A DNA stretch of 64,000 bases, from contig QXJR01000016.1 of NCBI GenBank assembly GCA_020975725.1, positions 62,001-126,000 on the forward strand, read 5' to 3'. This document shows positions 33,028-43,506 of this stretch, one piece after another (the stretch's first letter is position 1; each line of letters opens with the position of its first letter). The stretch comes from Picocystis sp. L7. Its lineage: Eukaryota; Chlorophyta; Picocystophyceae; Picocystales; Picocystaceae. The notes under the pieces were generated by a model. It did not search any database and was not told the origin of the DNA. It saw only the letters and a program-made list of their open reading frames with translations. The position numbers and the translations under genes were made by a program.

Positions 33028-35065
33028 TCAAATGGTGTAAAGTTGTGTGTGCTGCTCCAATTCGGACCCATCTGGCCTTACACCTCCATATTTCAACACA
33101 ATGTCAACGCTCCTGCGATTTTCGGTGTTCTTGGAGAAGCCTATTGTACCCTGAATGCCCTCGACATCTTCACTCAAGGGTACCGGGTGGGAGAGCGACA
33201 ATGAAACTTGGGCCCAATGTGTTGGCTCTGCAAGTGGACCTGTAGAAAGTACCACTGGGCTTTCTTTGCAAAATCTAGCGGTAAAGTGCGCATCAAACCA
33301 AAGAACCAGCACATGGCAGTCTAGAGCTCGATTACTCGCGCAGGCATCTTCCGGTCCCTCCTGGTTGCTCTGCTTGTTTAATCTTTTAATCAAAAACGGT
33401 GCATTAAACTCAAGCCTGTCTTTGGGATCAAGGGCAACATCAATCGTGTGGAAAGCACAGTCATCTGTAACCAGGTACGCGGGATTCACAACCTCGACCG
33501 AAGCTCGATGCAACGCATTCAAGCGAGCCCTGTTAGCCATGGTACTCATCTTGAAGCCGTACACTTCGTTCCAGAACCAATCTTTCCCTGCTTCAGCGCC
33601 GGCACCAGCTACATGCAGCGATGCAACATCAGGAAGAACAGCCCCCCCAGGCCTCAGCCAGCGGTCTCTGGCAGTCAAAACATCGTCAAGCATGGATTCA
33701 AAAAGCAGCCCATAGCCCATCCATTCACTAACAATGACATCTACGCAAGGCATCTCCCTTGGCAATCGGTCAATCCTTTCCACCTGTTCATTGATGACCT
33801 CGATTTCGTCTTCATATCCATTCTCCTTTGCATTTGAAAGCGTAACTTCTGCCATAGCCGTACTTGCATCGACAGCAACCACCTTTGCAGCACCAGCACG
33901 AGCGGCCATGAGCGAAAGAATCCCCGTTCCGCACCCAATATCCATCACTCGTGCCTTTCGTAGGCAGGATTTGGAGTTGCCTTCGATCGCCGCCTGATAC
34001 GCAAGTGTACGGGGCCTGTCACCAAGCATCTCCCTATGGATGGCCATGTCACTGTACGAAGCAAAATATTGGACGTCCACCTCGGTTTTGAACCTAGTTT
34101 TTAAAGGAACACGCTCAGAGGAGACAAACATTTGTCTTTGTGCGCTTTCCTGTGGATTCATCCGGTCCTCCACTGTCTTGGAGGAGGTGGGTACCATCTC
34201 AGGCTTCCGGCTCGATTCGCCCAAGCCGATCTCTTCATCGAGGTTCAAAAGCTTACCCGCCTCTGCAAGCTGCTTACGTAATTCTCTGCACTCTTCTTGA
34301 GCTTCCAGAGCTGTTTGCTGCCAATCCCTTTCCTGCATGACTCCTTCCTCTGCATCCGCTTCAGGGAAGAGGCTGTCCAGCTCCATGAGCAATTGATCAT
34401 CCTCCAAGACAGGACGCAAATACACGTCCTGCTTCCAGGCTTCCTCATGCTGCAATGGATCGAATATTGCGCACGCGATCGTTTCCGGCACCAGTATGGA
34501 CAGCCAGAAGCATCGTTCACAGCATGTTCGGAACGAGAGGTTTCAGGTTGGAGACGCGATTTTCGAGTGTGGTCAGCTTCCATGCACTCAACGATGAAGC
34601 ACAGGATTCAAACGTTGTTTTCTTGCTTCGTTTCATCGCCGACAGTCCTTCTCAGGAGTAGGTTTCGAGACGTACCGGTGGCAACAACTGCTGGGTCTGC
34701 ATCCAGGTTCCCTGCGCCGCCTGTTGTCGCACGTAGTTCACCACCCGCATACGATCGTACAGACCTTCGCAACACTCCAGGAACACCTTCTGGAGGTCCA
34801 GATTGTGTTCGGTGCACCTTCATGTCCGCGAGAAGCGCGAGGAAGCGGTCAGCCGATGGCCAGGTGCAGGTTCGCCTCCACCTCGAAACGTCGCTTCTGG
34901 TCCGCATCTCGCCGCGTCGCCACGGACGCACAAGTGGTGCACGAGCTCCTGAAGGTCTTCAAAGGTCTCTTCACACACCAAGCATCGATAGCAAGGCGCA
35001 TGGAGGTCCCATTCTTCCTCCTCTTCGTCGCTGCTCGAAGTCATGCGCGTCGACAACGTCGCCAT
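33028..35065 (-). CDS. PRMT3: Protein arginine N-methyltransferase 3
   Basis: Three exons: 35065-34932, 34817-34676 and 34449-33028 (introns 114 and 226 bp; GTGCGT and GTACGT donors) give 565 residues; a second Met is at 35044. An acidic start is followed by a C2H2 zinc finger, CLVCEETFEDLQELVHHLCTEH, created across intron 1. The YLRPVLEDDQLLMELD block downstream of intron 2 is also typical of PRMT3. The methyltransferase core has VMDIGCGTGILSLMAARAGA (SAM motif I), the double-E loop SEWMGYGLLFESM and a THW loop (PTHWAQV). PRMT3 methylates ribosomal protein uS5 in the cytosol. The C-terminal beta barrel is complete. Confidence 0.93.
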
Positions 35066-35188
35066 GCACCCAAGTGGAGAAAAAACTCCCACACCCTTGC
35101 CAGTGGGGCATGGATGGCCACGAAGAGCCTGCACGTGCATTTGGAAACACTCCGTTTGCGCACGAGCTACAGAAGGAGCTCCCACTGA

Positions 35189-35596
35189 ATCCAACCACGT
35201 CTCCTGGATGCTCAGAGGACAGTTGGGGATGGGAAACCTGGGTGTGGAGCCTTCTTTCCCATCAAACCCATCGTGGCCGCCTACGGCGCGGCCAGGTTCG
35301 CTACGGGCGGCCGCAGACAGATGGCAATGCCGACACTGCAGGCGCTCAAGGAGTGCGTCCAACGTTTCAAGACCGTGCGGGTGGACGAGTTCAGGACGAC
35401 CATGATGTACCTTGGGGACGGCTCGACGATGAAGCAGGTTTGGAGCAAGCACAAGGAGGCAGTGTTTAGGGGTTTGATGGGATGTGGTTCCACCAACGGC
35501 AAGTTCATCAAATGCAACCCAAATACTGCTCTCAACCTTCGGAGGTGTCTAGATTTGCCGGTCCGGATAGCAGAGCTGTGCCGTGTTGCAGTGTAG
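35189..35596 (+). pseudogene. C-terminal remnant of a TnpB/Fanzor-like (IS607/IS605 OrfB type) nuclease
   Basis: An open frame of 136 codons, in-frame stop just upstream at 35186 and tag at 35594. The order of blocks is that of the C-terminal RuvC/zinc part of TnpB and eukaryotic Fanzor proteins: a VGDGK strand, PIKPIVAAYGAARF, GRRQMAMPTLQALKECVQRF, VRVDEFRTTMM followed by LGDGSTM where a Cys pair is expected, FRGLMGCGSTNGKFI, and NPNTALNLRRCL where such proteins have RDxNAAxNI. The expected first Cys pair and the RuvC-III Asp are not present and the N-terminal two thirds are missing, so it is a dead fragment. It lies 120 bp upstream of the PRMT3 start on the opposite strand. Identification is by motif memory only. 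Confidence 0.5.
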
Positions 35597-36758
35597 GGGC
35601 GGGTGCAAAGGGCTGTCGGCAAGGTCATTCAATGCGTAATAGAGAACAAAATTGGCATGAATAGTAGTGTGTTGTTGTGGACGTCACTCGGCGACCTAAG
35701 GATCCTCTAGCAAAGCAAGGGCACGATGGGAAACTTGGTCCAAAGGCCAATGGCTTGAGAATCAAGGCTCGATGGATGCAACTCGCCACCCATCGAGAAT
35801 CGGAAGCGATTCCTTCTGCCCATGGTCATCTTTTGAATGTTGACGGCGACGCAAGACGTTCCTACTAACGCGATCTCTAGACAAGCCCACTCATGAGTAC
35901 GATTCTACCTACTCAAGGGCCACAAATCTACATTTCCCCCACTTTGTTAACGGTATGAAAGCCTTTTCGATGCTTGGATCCGGAGTGCCTTTGTGGCAAC
36001 CGGGTACTTGTGGTTTGAGTATGTGATTCGTCATATTTAGCATCAAGGTTTGAATCGAAGAAAGTCGACACGCCTGCAATTATTGTACGTGCACCCCGAC
36101 ACAAGCAAACTCACGTGAACGATTCCTCACAAATTCGTATTACCCTTACACGATGAAGCACCGGATTTTGAAGTAAGGGCATGTTGCACACGATTGTTGT
36201 AGGTTCACATCATCTCTTAATCAACGTAAAAGCTCTTGAGTGAAATACAAACCAATGAGACCGGACCACCTGCTTGGCGTAAGCAGGGCGGGGGCAAGCA
36301 CCTTTCATCAGGCATGACATCCAGTTGGCCTTTATTCGAGCAACTTGCTTACACTTAGACCTCTACAACGGCTTGCATTCCACCCTTCAACACCTCCTCT
36401 AAAAAGAGGCGACCGAGTTGTGATGAATGCCGCTTTGCACCCCTGGGTGGTGCACTGTAATGCCGTTGCAAGGCCGACAAACGATATCTTGTCACCAATC
36501 TCCAACAACACTCAACTCGCACTCCCATATGGCATGAATATCTCGCTCGGTGGGAGCAAAGGAAACGTGGACAAGGAGAAGAGTAGGGCTAATATCAAAA
36601 TATTTGGACTATAGCAAAAATGCTACTGCTTCCTTCAAGATGCTTATTTCAAAAAAAAAGAATCACTCATGTTGAGTGGCTTGCACGTGAGCTGGCACTA
36701 TGTCACCAACACTAACAAAAGTTCAAAGGCATGCTAGCAGAAGCAAGGGGAAGGCGCT
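35597..36758. other. Gene-poor AT-rich stretch
   Basis: About 1.15 kb following the TnpB-like remnant, up to the 3' end of HSP110. AT-rich, stop-dense on both strands, no gene seen. It may be further decayed mobile DNA, but I recognise no ends or repeats. Confidence 0.5.
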
Positions 36759-39227
36759 TCACTTGGCTTCTTCTTCCATGGGTTCATCTTTCTGTGCTTC
36801 AGCCTCTGTCTCCATGGGTTGTTCCTCCTGAGCATCTTCCATTGGTTCCCCCTCTTCAGCTTCCTTCACTTCTGGCTCTTCTACCTTTGGCGGAGCAGGC
36901 TTGGGCTGGTTAAGGATGGGCACGCAAAGGCGGTCCAGCATGTCTCTCTTTTTGTAGATGTCATTAGAAAGCAAGCAAGGATTATCGCTCTTTGCAAGTT
37001 TTGACTGCTGCTGCACTTTCTCGTCCAGCCACTTAAGCGCTTTTTCAGACTCACTCACCACCTTCTTCAGGTCTGCTTCCTTAATGTGGCTGAACTGCTC
37101 GCCACCAGATGCAGCGGCGTCCCTGAATTGTACTGCGACTGCTTGCAGTGCAGTGACAGCATCCTGGCGCTGAAAATCCTCAGCCTTTCTGAGCTCGATC
37201 GGATCTCCCATCTTCCTCAACTCCTCCATCTTTGCAATGTATACACCTTTTGTCTCGTCTTCCCCATCTTCATAGAGCCAGTCCTCCATCTGATCCAGTG
37301 CTTTGCTAAACTTTTCCCTGTCCTTGTCCTTTACATAAACTTCCAGCTCCCCATACAGCTTACTCCTCATGTTGAGCACATATGCCTCCAGGTCGTTCTT
37401 CTTTTCCTTTGTCTCTTCCACAACCCTATCCTGAAGTTCGTACTCAAACTCCTTCTCTACTGCACTGCTAAGCTCGGTTGGTGGCAGTCCGCCTACCTCG
37501 GCTGAGATGGGTACTTCGTGACGTTTGATCTTTTTCTTGATCTCCTTCTTTGGGGGTGCAGGGGGGGCTTTCTCGTCAGATTCCCCGTCTCTTTTCTCTT
37601 TCTCAGCAACATCCACACTCTCGTCCCCTTCCTTCCCTTCAGTCTCTCCATCAACATCCATCTTCGAAATTTCAGGCGCTGCCTGAACCTCAACCTCGAT
37701 TTCTTCCTCCTCCAACAGCTGAGCTCCAGAGACCGAGACCAAACCATTCAAATCAAGGCCAACGGTGACCTTCAGCTTTGCTTTCTTCTCTGCTGGACAC
37801 TTGAATGGTCCAATGGTGTACGTTCCCACACAAGGACTGACACTTGAGCTATGCTGTGTTGGGTCTGTATACTTTATCTTGAGAGTAAAGGTGTCACTAC
37901 GATAGAACGTCAAGAGCTTACTGCTTGGAAGTTTGTTTCCCCGCGGAAAGACGTTGCTCACTGCTTCGCTGCTCTTGTCGTTGACTTCCTCTCCTTCCTG
38001 GTCCCCACTTTGCTTCTCCCACGTCACTGCAGTATCAAAAGGATTCCAGTCCACCACTTCAAAGTCCCGCACACGAAAGATTGGAGAAAGCATTGCGCAT
38101 TGAAGGGCACACCCTTTCGAGACACACTCTGCGGCATTCAAGGTTCTTGATACTTCCTTCTTGAAGCATGACTGGATCGTCCTCACGGCAGATGGGACAC
38201 GGGAACTACTGCCCACAAGCTCAACCACAGAGATTTCTTCCGGAGTAAGGCCTGACAGAGCGAGCGCATGTTCGCAAGGCTTCAGAACTCTACTGAGTAC
38301 CTCTGCGCACAACTCTTCAAACCTGTCCCTAGTGATTTGCGAACGCAAGTCTGTGTCCTCCATCAAACATTCGATGTTCATAGGAGCTTCGGGGTTGGCA
38401 CTCAGGATCTTTTTCAACTTCTCGCATTCCTTACGAAGCCGTAAGACTGCCTTGGCATTCGACTTGACATCTAGTTTCGTCTTCTCTTTGAACTCCGCAG
38501 CAAAATGCTCAAACAGGCAGTTGTCGAAGTCTCTTCCACCGAGATTCTCATCCCAAGCATGCGCCAAAACCTGGAGTCTCCCTTTGGTGAAGGCCACAAT
38601 GGACACCTGCAGCGCGGAGTGCCCCACATCGACAAAGGCAACGTTCAACGGCTTGTCGACTGGAAGGTCTGTCTTGTAGATACCAAAAGAGAGGGCCGTT
38701 GCCGTACAATCATGCATCAATCGCAAGCAATTCACTTTGGCGATCTTGGCGGCATCCAGCACGGCTCTCCTCTGCTCGTCCGTGTAGAAGACCGGGACGG
38801 AGATCACGCAGTCGGAGATCTTGGAACCGTCGTCGGTCTCTGCAATCGACTTCAGGTCGGTCAGGAGCATGGCCATGACCTTTTCCGGCTCGAACGTCTC
38901 GTCCCGTCCCAGGTAATTGACTTGCACCATTGCCTTTCCATTGGTTCCTTCGACCACGCGGAACGGAAAGTAGGCCATGTCCTTCTGCAGTTCGGGGTCT
39001 TGGAACTTCTTGCCTAAGATCCTCTTGAGCTGCGCCACGGTGTTCTTCGTGTTCATGGTCTCGGCTGCCGACGCATCTGTGCCCAGGTTGCGTTGCTTGG
39101 CGCCGAATCCCACCATGGACGGTGTCTCGCGGTTGGACTCCTTGTTGAGGATCACATCCACGCCTTTTCGGCGGGCCAAGGCCACCACCGAGGTGAAGTT
39201 GCCCACGTCGAAGCCGGCCACGCTCAT
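36759..39227 (-). CDS. HSP110/SSE-type HSP70 family chaperone
   Basis: 822 residues starting MSVAGFDVGNFTSVVALARR. The nucleotide-binding domain shows HSP110-type sequence (NKESNRETPSMVGFG, CVISVPVFYTDEQRRAVLDAA, VAFVDVGHSALQVSIVAF, VELVGSSSRVPSAVRTIQ). Instead of the HSP70 linker and lid there is a long acidic insertion (about residues 520-590, rich in E/D/K) inside the beta domain, then the extended helical C terminus ending in PMEEEAK. HSP110 proteins are nucleotide exchange factors for cytosolic HSP70 and hold unfolded proteins. No intron, unlike many neighbours. The upstream region has heat-shock-element-like words near 39744. It neighbours a CS-TPR protein and HSBP1. Confidence 0.95.
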   Translation of the reverse strand: MSVAGFDVGNFTSVVALARRKGVDVILNKESNRETPSMVGFGAKQRNLGTDASAAETMNTKNTVAQLKRILGKKFQDPELQKDMAYFPFRVVEGTNGKAMVQVNYLGRDETFEPEKVMAMLLTDLKSIAETDDGSKISDCVISVPVFYTDEQRRAVLDAAKIAKVNCLRLMHDCTATALSFGIYKTDLPVDKPLNVAFVDVGHSALQVSIVAFTKGRLQVLAHAWDENLGGRDFDNCLFEHFAAEFKEKTKLDVKSNAKAVLRLRKECEKLKKILSANPEAPMNIECLMEDTDLRSQITRDRFEELCAEVLSRVLKPCEHALALSGLTPEEISVVELVGSSSRVPSAVRTIQSCFKKEVSRTLNAAECVSKGCALQCAMLSPIFRVRDFEVVDWNPFDTAVTWEKQSGDQEGEEVNDKSSEAVSNVFPRGNKLPSSKLLTFYRSDTFTLKIKYTDPTQHSSSVSPCVGTYTIGPFKCPAEKKAKLKVTVGLDLNGLVSVSGAQLLEEEEIEVEVQAAPEISKMDVDGETEGKEGDESVDVAEKEKRDGESDEKAPPAPPKKEIKKKIKRHEVPISAEVGGLPPTELSSAVEKEFEYELQDRVVEETKEKKNDLEAYVLNMRSKLYGELEVYVKDKDREKFSKALDQMEDWLYEDGEDETKGVYIAKMEELRKMGDPIELRKAEDFQRQDAVTALQAVAVQFRDAAASGGEQFSHIKEADLKKVVSESEKALKWLDEKVQQQSKLAKSDNPCLLSNDIYKKRDMLDRLCVPILNQPKPAPPKVEEPEVKEAEEGEPMEDAQEEQPMETEAEAQKDEPMEEEAK

Positions 39228-39943
39228 CTTGATCGCTCTTCCACAAGCTCCGGATGTCCTTCGTCGCCGTCGGATGCGCGCCGAAAGACGACGCGAACGT
39301 GTGCGCGATCCGATCAATCTGATGGGATCGAAGGATCGGAAGCGAAGCACGTCCACCGTCTCGCCCAGGTTGAAAGGAAGGTCGAACCGGAACGACTTCC
39401 CGATCGATCGGAAAGAGCTCCCTTTCGAAACGGAAGACGTACCGGTTCGAACGGCGCCGTTTCGGGTGCGGGTTGGCGCAGAGGAATGCAGAGGACGGTG
39501 AGACGATCCTCGACGGGTCATGCGGGGGGAAGACCGCGCCGCCGGGGGCCGTTTCGGGAAGGTTCGAGAGCCTCCCCATCCGGGGCGAAAAGCACACCCT
39601 CGACCGCAGATACACCCTTTCTTTCCTTCGCGGACTCGCGGAAGGGGATCCGCGAGCACTCCGGCAGTTGCACCCTCCAGGTCCAGTTGCACCCTCCCCG
39701 GGTGGGTGGGGGGTGTTGTCCCGACTCCTCCCCGGTTGGAATGGAAGATTCTCTCCTTTCGAAAGGAAGGCACCTCCCGATGGAAGCCGAATCGACTCGA
39801 TGGGAGGATGCTTGAACCGACACCCAGGTGAAAAGCAGCTGGTCCAGAGAGGTGTAGGTTTGGCAGAGAAATGGTCCATTCGCCTTCATTCCAACAGGAT
39901 ACAACGGCTGGTCATATGCAGATAGGCGAGGTTTAGAACATGG
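39228..39943. promoter_or_regulatory. HSP110 promoter region with HSE-like and TTCGAA motifs
   Basis: 716 bp between the HSP110 start and the stop of the CS-TPR gene. tggaagattct at 39743-39753 fits the heat-shock element dyad nGAAnnTTCn and is followed by ctcctttcgaaaggaagg (39753-39770). A second ccctttcgaaacgg is at 39420-39433. Heat regulation is inferred from the motifs and the gene they precede; the HSE lies some 515 bp from the start codon, which is far. Confidence 0.35.
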
Positions 39944-41422
39944 TCAGAACACTGCACCCGCCTTGCCGCGGTTTTCAAACTGTGGGAGTACCGGACGAGG
40001 AATGGAAGGTCGCAGATCGCCGCCCGAGGAATCGTCCTGCTCCTCCTGTGCCTTCAGCTTCAAGGAAGATTCCAACAAGTGGCGGACCCGCCTGCGATTT
40101 TCCAGTGCCAGTGCATTGCCTGGAGCAAGGGCAACCACCTGCTGCAAGTCTGCAAGACTCTCCTCAAAACGTTCCATTTCTTCATACGCCCGCGCGCGCT
40201 GCAACATCGCAGCAACCGAACTGGGAACAATTTCCAAGGCCTTGCTGCAGTCCAGCACCACCTTCTTGGAACGGCCCAACCGAGAGCGGGCAAAGGCTCG
40301 CTGAAGAAGGAGAACCTCCCTGCTTTCAACATCTTCCACTGAAACAAGTTTCAAGCCCCACGTACAGTAGACTTCGCAGTCCACATAAGATCCCTGGATG
40401 AACTTTTCCTTGGCCCAGTTCATTGCCTGGTCCAGGGTCAACGATGCGGGTACTGGTTGTACATCATCATCCTCCCCTCCGGCACTCTGTTCAGCTGCCT
40501 CTTTGATTTTTGGGGGGAGCTTGTACAGCAGTCCGTCTCCGGGCCTTTTGTTGTCCCGTTGGTGGCGGACCGCCTTCCTCAGCTCCGTCAACGATGGCAT
40601 GTCGGCCGGGAGGTCTTGTTTGATCTTTGGTGCAGATACCACGTCTCTTTGCAGCAATTCCTCCCAGGACTGCGCGGGGTCCACCTTGCGCAGCAGAACC
40701 TCGATTTTTCCTGTCCCCCGCTTGATCATGCACTGTGGAGGATCCACACGATGACGCAGCGGCCACAGCGAAAGTCGCCAGGTTCTCTTGTCTTGGCAGG
40801 TGAGCTCGAGGTCAAAACGTTCCTCGCTGAATTTCGGAAGCATTTGGATTTCCTGCATATCTGTGCCCAGCTGTTGCACTGGCACGGCAAGCATGATGTC
40901 CTCTCCCACGTCCATCCAGGAGTAGGAATGTAACGTGTCCACTTTGGCCGGTTCTTCCAGGTACTGCACGTCTCTTTGCAGTAGCTTTGGCGGGCGGTAG
41001 GTGCACTGGTAATTCCTTATCTTCTGCATCTGGTACATCGGATCCCTTTGCATCAATTCGCTCTGCACGAGATCGATGGCTCCTTGTGTCATGTGATTTC
41101 CGACGAAGTTGGTGGTCGGTCCGGTGAGCGGTCTCTCGTAGCCGGGCTGTACATCTTTCAAACTCCCATCTGGTCTTTCTAGAAGGGCATCGTACCCTTC
41201 TCGACATCCGACTTGGCGGTACGCACCGCCGTGTGGATCTTTGGTCCACACGTCGGAGTACAGGTGCTTTTCTGCGTCGGTCCTTCTCATCTCCATCGCC
41301 TGCTCTCGCTGCACCAGCTGCTTCGTCTCCTCCATCTGCCCACGGGTGGAGGTGCGGTCCAGGCCCGGGTTGTACGTGGCAAGGTCCATGGTCGCTTCCT
41401 GTGCGTCTCTTTCGTGCGACAT
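39944..41422 (-). CDS. CS-domain and TPR protein, probable HSP90 co-chaperone type
   Basis: 492 residues. The first ~150 residues are charged and unassigned (NPGLDRTSTRGQMEETKQLV, DVWTKDPHGGAYRQVG). A CS/p23-like domain follows at about 155-260 (YSWMDVGEDIMLAVPV, FDLELTCQDKRTWRLSLWPL, GTGKIEVLLRKVDPAQSWEEL). A TPR-like helical block is at about 345-450 (AMNWAKEKFIQGSYVDCEVY, AFARSRLGRSKKVVLDCSKALEI, YEEMERFEESLADLQQVVALAPGNALAL). This combination is seen in co-chaperones such as SGT1 and dynein-assembly factors, but the order CS-then-TPR and the N-terminal part match no family I can name. No intron. Its upstream region 41423-41640 contains the TTCGA-type promoter words. Confidence 0.75.
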   Translation of the reverse strand: MSHERDAQEATMDLATYNPGLDRTSTRGQMEETKQLVQREQAMEMRRTDAEKHLYSDVWTKDPHGGAYRQVGCREGYDALLERPDGSLKDVQPGYERPLTGPTTNFVGNHMTQGAIDLVQSELMQRDPMYQMQKIRNYQCTYRPPKLLQRDVQYLEEPAKVDTLHSYSWMDVGEDIMLAVPVQQLGTDMQEIQMLPKFSEERFDLELTCQDKRTWRLSLWPLRHRVDPPQCMIKRGTGKIEVLLRKVDPAQSWEELLQRDVVSAPKIKQDLPADMPSLTELRKAVRHQRDNKRPGDGLLYKLPPKIKEAAEQSAGGEDDDVQPVPASLTLDQAMNWAKEKFIQGSYVDCEVYCTWGLKLVSVEDVESREVLLLQRAFARSRLGRSKKVVLDCSKALEIVPSSVAAMLQRARAYEEMERFEESLADLQQVVALAPGNALALENRRRVRHLLESSLKLKAQEEQDDSSGGDLRPSIPRPVLPQFENRGKAGAVF

Positions 41423-41899
41423 CCTGGTCCGCTTCTGCGACTCGATTCGACGCGATTCCTTCGACCTCGAAACGCTCGAGCTTCAATGCCCCCCTTCGGC
41501 CCGGATCGCTCCCCTCAACATCCGAGCAAGCTCGATGCGAAGGGGGGCATTGGGCGTTTCTTCGGGTCGATCCGTCCCCCGGGGTCGATCGGGCCGGGTC
41601 TCGGGTCGAAAGGGGATCGCTTCGGGTTCGATAGGAGCTCGTCTTCCCTTTCGATCCGTTTCAATCGACAAGGGAAGGGGACGAACCCCGGAGAAGAGGC
41701 GAGTTCACAACACGAAGTTCACAACACGAAGTTCACAACTCGAAGGACGAAGCGAGGCATCGAGGCGCTTCTGGCGCGTCGCGAAGCGCGCTCTTCGACG
41801 CCTGTTTCGGCGCTCCCGCGTTCGAAGGAGGAAGGAACAGACAGCAGAGACGTGCAGGTGGCGCGTCGAGGGCATCCGAGACGAAAATCGAGGTGGAAA
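41423..41899. promoter_or_regulatory. Divergent promoter with TTCGAT motifs and short direct repeat
   Basis: Between the CS-TPR gene and the small membrane protein gene. gggtcgaaaggggatcg (about 41606-41622) and ccctttcgatccg (41646-41658) resemble the shared promoter motif. Three near-tandem copies of gttcacaacacgaa lie at 41702-41742. No gene seen. Confidence 0.35.
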
Positions 41900-42407
41900 A
41901 TGGCCCTGTCCAACTTTCTGGCCACGGTCGGTGCGTGCTCCGCGATCCAAGGCGCGTGCAACGATTCGCCTACTTCTCGAAAGTGTGAATGAAAATCCCT
42001 CGAGACGAACCTGACGGATGGAAGAGGTTCCCTCGTACACAAGCACTGTCGGACGAAACGGCGAAGACACGATGCATAACTCCAGGCTGACCACCTTGCC
42101 CATCTTCGACGACGGTGACGAATGGCTCTTCGAATTTTGAATGCTTCCTTCGATGCCGCATGGACCCACACGACCTCTTATTCGCCGCCGACGTGAACCG
42201 TCCGCTATAGTGGGGGCTGGTGCGGTCCTCCTGTTGCTGCGCTCGGACGCACGGAAGACCTCCGCCATACTTCGACGAAACCTGCGTCACATTCGTTCCT
42301 GGCTGGAAGAGGAACAAGCGGTCAACACAAAGAAGCCTGAACCGCCCCCACATGGAAAAGAAAACACGCAGAAGGATTCTACCAAACCTCCAGAGACGCC
42401 CAGCTAG
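41900..42407 (+). CDS. Small single-span membrane protein, unknown
   Basis: Exons 41900-41930 and 42211-42407 (intron 280 bp, GTGCGT donor, TATAG acceptor) give 75 residues in frame. The product has an N-terminal hydrophobic segment spanning the junction (LSNFLATVVGAGAVLLLLR), then a positively charged helix (RKTSAILRRNLRHIRSWLEEE) and a Lys/Pro-rich tail. The positive-inside layout suggests a membrane-anchored accessory subunit of an organelle or ER complex. I do not recognise the family. An extra exon inside the long intron cannot be excluded. Support comes from frame restoration, intron consensus and coding-like composition of the second exon. Confidence 0.5.
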
Positions 42408-43506
42408 ATGGACGGGATTCACGGCGGTATCCGTGATGTTCTCCTGCACACGGCGATGCTTGAACAAGTCGATAGCATCCAAAACGTTTCTGCGGAAGGT
42501 GCTACTCCAGCCCTGTCCAGAGCCAGGGGTTGGCCAACCCAGCAGCTGTAGTCACCGCTGGTGATGATGGTGCACCTTTCAGGACCTGCAGTCCAGACCA
42601 CGGCGATGCTTTTGTGGGGGGTGGTTCCATCGTGCAGGCGAACGCCATCAATAAAAGGCTCAGCTGATCCACGATGAAGACTCAAGTCTCACCGGATCCA
42701 GCCAACGTTGAAGGGAAGCCTTTGCCGTCTCCAGCATTTGTGCGTGCACCCATCTCGAACACACACCTCGTGCGAATCCGCATCATTTCCCGGACCGTCA
42801 CGCCCTGCTCCACTTCCACCCTTTGCTTACGGACCCTCATCCGTTTCCCTTCGATTCTCCTCCAGCCATCCCACGGTGGATGCCTTCATGGCCCTAGCCA
42901 TGCCCAGGTTCCCACACATCCGAGGACCTGTTCGTCCATTGGCTGTACCTCGGTGCAATCATGACGGTCCACTCTAGCCGTCCCAGTTTGGAGAAGGTGC
43001 TCCCAAACCAAGAGGATGGTTTCGAGTCTGGGCATGGGATCGATGGGACGGGATGACCCTTGTGCAGCAAGGAGAGTGGAGGCAGGTGGCCTGGAGTGCA
43101 TGGGACACGGTGGCAATGCACCCCCCCCCCACCACCACCTGATGGATGGACGGATGGATGGATTGCCGTGTGGGAGTGTCGGAAGGGACGGGTGGAGAGA
43201 GAAGGGCGTGGACAATTGCTGCCGTGTTGGAGTCGTGAGCCAACGAGAAGACCGGAAGAGCACGGCAATCGGGATCCGTTGGAACACATGCGAGTCGCAA
43301 CCTCGTTGACCCCGGTGCTTGGGTGGCTCGCCAGATGGTGAGTCGAACTGCATTGCTAGGTAGTGAATGGCTGGCGATCTCGATCGATCCCTCTCGCCCA
43401 AAAACTTGTGAGAAGGACCAAATCGATTCCCAGGTTAACCCTTTCGTTCGGGGTTAATTCGAAGGGGTGCAGGGGAAGGCATCGAAACGAGTCCGAGCGA
43501 GTCCAC
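42408..43506. other. Intergenic region holding the left arm of a long inverted repeat
   Basis: 1.1 kb. 42408-42940 contains no gene I can support. 42946-43427 is the left arm of the inverted repeat described separately. 43428-43506 is the immediate upstream region of HSBP1 and includes the words ggttaaccctttcgttcggggttaa. Confidence 0.5.
42946..43427 (+). repeat. Left arm of ~480-bp inverted repeat
   Basis: The reverse complement of this segment matches 44316-44798 over almost its full length, roughly 90% by eye, including the blocks gccagccattcacta, gttccaa-ggatcccgattgccgtgctcttccgg, and ccaggccacctgcctccact. The arms face each other across 888 bp containing the whole HSBP1 gene. Divergence between arms suggests the duplication is not recent. 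Confidence 0.85.
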
